Assembly: GCA_017542425.1 (NCBI GenBank)
Contig: JAFXXH010000002.1
Coordinates: 1 to 53,228, forward strand
Source of the DNA: Oscillospiraceae bacterium
Lineage (GTDB): Bacteria; Bacillota; Clostridia; Oscillospirales; Oscillospiraceae
Reading direction: 5' to 3'
Length of the DNA: 53,228 nt
Part shown: in pieces, positions 49,891 to 53,228 of the stretch
Position numbering within the stretch: position 1 is the first letter of the stretch
Layout of the letters: each line of letters begins with the position of its first letter
Made by a program: the position numbers and the translations under genes
Notes under the pieces: generated by a model
What the model was told of the DNA's origin: nothing
Seen by the model: only the letters and a program-made list of their open reading frames with translations
Database searches by the model: none

Positions 49891-50271
49891 TCAGTGCAAA
49901 CCCGCGTCATCGGATGCTTCCGCCTGTTCCAGCGCGGCCAGCGCCCGGTCCAGCTCCCCGGCCTTCACGAAAATGTAATCGGTGTTGTAGGTGGAGACGG
50001 CGAAGATGGGGATGCCCTGGGCCGCCAGCACGCCGGAGAGCCGGGCCAGCACGCCCGTCAGGGAGAAATCCAGCGTCCCGCGCACCCGGAAGCCCCGCCA
50101 GCCGTCCTCCCGCCGGAGGGTATGGGCGGGCGTCCGCGCCGTCTCGCACAGCAGCGACAGCTCCCCGTCCGTCTTGCCCACAAAGCAATAGCGCTGCCCC
50201 AGGTCGATCTCGCGTGCGTCCGCCACCTGGCAGACCGTGAACGCCCCGTCCAGCGTCTCCAGCCGCAGCAT
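49891..50271 (-). CDS. ACT-domain protein
   Basis: The protein is 126 aa with two ACT-like halves; the second (VRGTLDFSLTGVLARLSGVL, then GIPIFAVSTYNTDYIFV) is the clear one. Small stand-alone ACT proteins often bind amino acids and regulate enzymes; the ligand is unknown. ATG 50271 has GGGGGAAG upstream. It is the first gene of the leftward ACT-SLH-DUF2974 unit, behind the promoter at 50307-50335, and divergent from folC. Confidence 0.8.
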   Translation of the reverse strand: MLRLETLDGAFTVCQVADAREIDLGQRYCFVGKTDGELSLLCETARTPAHTLRREDGWRGFRVRGTLDFSLTGVLARLSGVLAAQGIPIFAVSTYNTDYIFVKAGELDRALAALEQAEASDDAGLH

Positions 50272-50306
50272 ACGCGCTTCCCCCTTTTTCGGTCTATTCT
50301 GCCGCC

Positions 50307-50335
50307 ATTGTAGCACAGCCCGCCCCCGCGCACAA
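50307..50335 (-). promoter_or_regulatory. Leftward promoter for the ACT-SLH-DUF2974 unit
   Basis: On the minus strand TTGTGC (50335-50330) and TACAAT (50312-50307) have a 17-base spacer. Confidence 0.72.
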
Positions 50336-50370
50336 GTCCCCCCCTTTCCCACCAAATCCGCCATTTGCTG

Positions 50371-50399
50371 TTGCGCGGCGGGCTGCGGGGTGGTATAGT
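50371..50399 (+). promoter_or_regulatory. Rightward promoter for folC-ruvX
   Basis: TTGCGC (50371-50376) and TATAGT (50394-50399) have a 17-base spacer. It is divergent from the ACT-gene promoter. Confidence 0.75.
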
Positions 50400-50430
50400 G
50401 AAAACATTCTTGCCAAGGACGGTATTGCCA

Positions 50431-51717
50431 ATGACAGCCGAGGAAGCCAAACAGTATCTTTTATACGGCCCCTGGCCGGGGCATCCCCACTCCCTGGCCC
50501 CCATCCGGGCGCTGATGGCGGCGCTGGGGGACCCCCAGAACGCGCTGCGCTGCGTCCACATCGCGGGCACCAACGGGAAGGGCAGCGCCAGCGCCATGCT
50601 GGAGCGCGTGCTCCGGGCGGCGGGGTACAAAACGGGGCTGTTCACCTCCCCGCATCTACAGGACTTTTCCGAGCGCATCCGGGTGGACGGGGTGCCCGTC
50701 TCCGACGCCGCGCTCACGGCGGCGGCGGAGCGGGTGAAAGACGCCGCCGGGCGCATCGACCGGCCCCTGACCGCCTTTGACGCCATGACCGCCGCGGCCT
50801 TTCTGGTCTTCGCCGCCGCGGGCTGCAGCGCCGTGGTGCTGGAGGTGGGCCTGGGCGGAGCCTACGATGCCACCAACGTGATCCCCGCGCCGGACTGCGC
50901 CCTGATCATGAACATCGGTCTGGACCACACGGCGGTGCTGGGGGACACGGTGGAACAGATCGCGGCGGAAAAGGCCGGGATCATCAAGCCGGGCGGGGCC
51001 GTGGCCCTGTATCAGCCGGAGTCGGAGGCCGTGGAGGATCGGATCGCCGCCCGCTGCCGGGAGGCGGGGGCCAGCCTCCGGGTGGCGGACTTCGACGAGC
51101 TGGAAACCTTGTCCGACAGCCGGGAGGGGCAGGTCTTCCGCTACTGCGACGGCCCGCCCCTGACCCTGCCCCTGCTGGGGGACCACCAGCAGCGCAACGC
51201 CGCCGTGGTGCTGGAGGCGGTGGAAGTCCTGCGGGAGCGGGGCTGGCGCATTCCCGACGAGGCGGTGGAGGCCGGTCTGGCCGCCACGATCTGGCCGGGG
51301 CGGCTGGAGCTGGCCGGGCGCGCCCCCTTCTTTGTCCTGGACGGGGGGCACAATCCCCAGTGTGCGGAAGCCCTGTCAGCCAACTGGGACTACTATTTCC
51401 CCGGCGGGCGGAAGGTGCTGCTGCTGGGCATGATGGCGGACAAGGACGCGGCGGGTTTCCTGGCCCCCCTGGCCCCCCTGGCGGACGCGGTGGTCTGCAC
51501 CGCCGTAGAGAGCGCGCGCGCCCTGGCCCCGGCGGCGCTGGGGGCGCTGCTGGAGCCGTATCACAAGCCGGTACTGCTCTGCCCCGACCTGCGGGACGCG
51601 GTGGAGACCGCGAAGCGCTCGGCGTCTCCGGAGGGCAGCGTGCTGGCCTGCGGCTCGCTGTACCTGGCCGGGGCGCTGCGAACGCTGCTGGGATTGGAGG
51701 GACTGACATGCGTGTGA
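50431..51717 (+). CDS. folC: Folylpolyglutamate/dihydrofolate synthase
   Basis: This 428-aa ligase adds glutamate to folates, and in bifunctional forms also to dihydropteroate. It has the ATP loop HIAGTNGKGSASAM, TSPHLQDFSERI, the central LEVGLGGAYDATNVI and NIGLDHTAVLGDT, with Mur-ligase-like C-terminal half (LDGGHNPQC). ATG 50431 (MTAEEAKQYLLYGPWPG) has AAGGA upstream; earlier in-frame starts lie in the promoter. It overlaps ruvX by ten bases. A FolT-like transporter subunit is encoded at 37225. Confidence 0.95.
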   Translation: MTAEEAKQYLLYGPWPGHPHSLAPIRALMAALGDPQNALRCVHIAGTNGKGSASAMLERVLRAAGYKTGLFTSPHLQDFSERIRVDGVPVSDAALTAAAERVKDAAGRIDRPLTAFDAMTAAAFLVFAAAGCSAVVLEVGLGGAYDATNVIPAPDCALIMNIGLDHTAVLGDTVEQIAAEKAGIIKPGGAVALYQPESEAVEDRIAARCREAGASLRVADFDELETLSDSREGQVFRYCDGPPLTLPLLGDHQQRNAAVVLEAVEVLRERGWRIPDEAVEAGLAATIWPGRLELAGRAPFFVLDGGHNPQCAEALSANWDYYFPGGRKVLLLGMMADKDAAGFLAPLAPLADAVVCTAVESARALAPAALGALLEPYHKPVLLCPDLRDAVETAKRSASPEGSVLACGSLYLAGALRTLLGLEGLTCV

Positions 51718-52121
51718 TGGCAATCGACTACGGCGACCAGCGCATCGGCCTGGCGGTGTCCGACGCCCTGCGAATGCTCTGCGGGGACGCCTTTACCCTG
51801 CACGAATGGGACATGGCCCGGGCCGCCGGGCGCATCGCGGAGGAAGTGCGCGCCCGGAACGTGGACACCCTGGTGCTGGGCCTGCCCCGGAACATGGACG
51901 GCAGCGAGGGCCCCCGGGCGGAGAAGACCCGCGTCTTCGCCGGGCTGCTTCGGGAGGCCACGGGGCTGGACCCGGTGCTCTGGGACGAGCGGCGCAGCAG
52001 CATCGAGGCCCACGCGATTCTACACGCCAACGGGCGGAAGAGGAAGGACCACCGGAAAACCGTGGACGCGGTGGCGGCCACGCTGCTGCTGGAGGGCTAT
52101 CTGGCGCGGGCGGGCGCGTGA
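51708..52121 (+). CDS. ruvX: YqgF/RuvX-type putative Holliday junction resolvase / pre-16S rRNA nuclease
   Basis: This 137-aa RNase H-fold protein has the family series MAIDYGDQRIGLAVSD, LVLGLPRNMDGSEGPRA, LWDERRSSIEA and the C-terminal KDHRKTVDAVAATLLLEGYL. E. coli YqgF processes the 5' end of 16S rRNA; RuvX naming reflects an older resolvase proposal. ATG 51708 has GGAGGGA upstream and overlaps the folC end. A repeat-rich gap (52122-52354) follows. Confidence 0.93.
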   Translation: MRVMAIDYGDQRIGLAVSDALRMLCGDAFTLHEWDMARAAGRIAEEVRARNVDTLVLGLPRNMDGSEGPRAEKTRVFAGLLREATGLDPVLWDERRSSIEAHAILHANGRKRKDHRKTVDAVAATLLLEGYLARAGA

Positions 52122-52152
52122 TCGCATCTTCGCAGCGCACCTCCCATTTCAC

Positions 52153-52280
52153 TGTCATTGCAAGCCAGTCCGCAGACTGGTGTGGCAATCCCCCGGCCAG
52201 TGGCTTTTGGCCCGACGTGCGGGGCGCTTGCACGGACCGGGGGGGATTGCCACGTCGGCTTCGCCTCCTCGCAATGACAG
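52153..52280. repeat. Long palindromic TGTCATTGC repeat after ruvX
   Basis: The left part TGTCATTGCAAGCCAGTCCG and GTGGCAATCCCCC is inverted on the right (GGGGGGATTGCCAC, then CCTCGCAATGACA). The whole is about 128 bp without coding sense. It shares its ends with 47296-47335. It starts about 30 bases after a stop codon, like the other elements. Confidence 0.72.
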
Positions 52281-52354
52281 CGTTGGGGGAAGCGGCTGGG
52301 GGGATTCGGTCAGGACATGGCAAAACGCTTGCATCATACGGAAAGGACACGACG

Positions 52355-52963
52355 ATGGATTTAACGGAACTGAAAACGCGGCTCGGCGGCCATGAGGCGG
52401 AGCTGATCCGCCCGCCCCGGACGCTGCTGGCCGCCGTGCTGGTGCCGCTGCTGGAGCGGGACGGGGCGCTGCACGTCCTCTTTGAGCAGCGGGACGCGCA
52501 CATCATGCAGGGGGGCGAGATCTGCTTCCCCGGCGGCCATGTGGAGCCGGGGGAGAGTCCGGCGGAGGCAGCCCTGCGGGAGACGGCGGAGGAACTGCTG
52601 ATGCCCATCGAGCAGGTGGAACTGGTGGCCCCGCTGCACATCATGGGCGGGCGCGGAACGCGGGAGATCCACTCCTTCCTGGGCGTACTCCACGACTATC
52701 GGGGCACCCGGGACCCCGGCGAGGTGGCCGGGACATTCACCGTCCCCCTGGAGCGCCTGCTGCGCCAGCCGCCCCTGACCTGCGAAGGCCGCATCGTGGT
52801 GGACCCCGGAGAGGACTTCCCTTACGACAGCATCCCCGGCGGCCGGAACTACCCCTGGGTCGCCACGCCCCGGCGCTTTTACTTTTACCCGGACCGGCAT
52901 GGGATGATCTGGGGATTGACTGCGGAGCTGCTGACGTGTTTTTTGGATTTGATCAGAGGATGA
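52355..52963 (+). CDS. Nudix hydrolase, CoA pyrophosphatase-like (NudL type)
   Basis: The protein is 202 aa. The Nudix box is intact (GGHVEPGESPAEAALRETAE, continuing ELLMP). The upstream LVPLLERDGALHVLFEQRDA and downstream FLGVLHDYRG resemble CoA-diphosphatases of the NudL/YeaB type, which cleave CoA to 4'-phosphopantetheine and 3',5'-ADP. Substrate is inferred from resemblance only. ATG 52355 has GAAAGGA upstream. Confidence 0.88.
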   Translation: MDLTELKTRLGGHEAELIRPPRTLLAAVLVPLLERDGALHVLFEQRDAHIMQGGEICFPGGHVEPGESPAEAALRETAEELLMPIEQVELVAPLHIMGGRGTREIHSFLGVLHDYRGTRDPGEVAGTFTVPLERLLRQPPLTCEGRIVVDPGEDFPYDSIPGGRNYPWVATPRRFYFYPDRHGMIWGLTAELLTCFLDLIRG

Positions 52964-53044
52964 GGAGGATAGGTTTGATTGACGCTTTTGCAGTTACCCG
53001 TCCAGTTAATTCCACCGTTCTTTCTGTGTGAGCCACTTCGACAA

Positions 53045-53228
53045 TGCAGGGCGCGCCGACCTCGGCGCGCCCTACAACGTGGATGGATGCGAATTCGCCG
53101 AAGGTGGTGCATGGAGTTGGCGGCTGCTGCGCGGAACGCCGGGGACGGCGTTCCCTACCGGGCGTGTGCGAATTCGCCGAAGGTGGAATCAAACCTTTCC
53201 CGTGTGCTGCGGGGGCCGTCGAGGACGC
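53045..53228. repeat. Dispersed GGGCGCGCC repeat at the right edge
   Basis: The hairpin AGGGCGCGCCGACCTCGGCG (12-bp stem) is followed by two copies of GCGAATTCGCCGAAGGTGG (about 53088 and 53168). Then comes TTCCCGTGTGCTGCGGGG, matching 23146-23212. No gene is seen from 52964 to the edge. Confidence 0.7.

Overview
The window is a GC-rich bacterial chromosome segment. Three things point to a spore-forming, monoderm, high-GC member of class Clostridia, perhaps an Oscillospiraceae-like gut anaerobe. These are spoIIIAA/spoIIIAB at the left edge, the gene order rpmG-secE-nusG-rplK-rplA with vegetative-type (-35/-10, 17-bp spacer) promoters, and SLH-anchored surface proteins. The genus is inference only. 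I saw no rRNA, tRNA or CRISPR array.

Layout. 1-965: spoIIIA operon start (minus). 1396-6913: leftward trmL-pgk-tpiA-gpmI-eno, the lower-glycolysis enzymes as a near-continuous unit with a good promoter at 6965-6993. 7107-8746: rightward GT2 glycosyltransferase and PflX-like radical SAM pair. 9108-10811: LCP (LytR-CpsA-Psr) protein with a proline-rich repeat tail. 11109-11817: toxin-antitoxin locus whose toxin carries an in-frame amber codon. 11902-14046: rpmG-secE-nusG-rplK-rplA. 14379-16165: RluA-type pseudouridine synthase and RlmD/TrmA-type methyltransferase.

From 16166 to about 21850 the sequence becomes visibly richer in A+T and carries accessory genes. It starts with an array of degenerate copies of the 3' end of the methyltransferase gene, which looks like repeated integration at an attachment site. 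It then holds a DUF3267 membrane zincin, a membrane-anchored MerR regulator overlapping a YhfC intramembrane protease, a GNAT acetyltransferase, an unknown multi-pass membrane protein, and a divergent DUF308/TetR pair. Palindromic repeat elements of about 155-165 bp (two families sharing GGGGACGGTTCT ends) punctuate it. Ordinary GC-rich sequence resumes with a TIGR04076 protein and a SAM methyltransferase (21967-23050).

23511-37006 is rich in peptidases: a giant (about 2,799 aa) secreted subtilase with PA, dockerin-like, Ig-like, cohesin-like and SLH domains, then M18, M19 and M28 peptidases with a GNAT and a nitroreductase-like protein. 37225-39687: FolT-like ECF S component with an FMN reductase, then a divergent XRE/unknown membrane protein pair. 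39949-43316: YlmH, and a TetM/EF-G-like GTPase fused to a YacP-type NYN nuclease domain that is split by a one-base frameshift. 43513-47188: secA and an SDR dehydrogenase. 47415-50271: leftward ACT, SLH and DUF2974 genes. 50431-52963: folC-ruvX and a Nudix CoA pyrophosphatase-like gene. The right edge is intergenic repeat.

The most promising candidates for something undescribed are (i) the MerR(TM, zinc ribbon)-YhfC pair, which looks like a regulated-intramembrane-proteolysis switch with its own MerR-type promoter, (ii) the structured palindromic elements that sit at or just after stop codons, one family showing compensatory changes in a hairpin, and (iii) the att-like array after rlmD.
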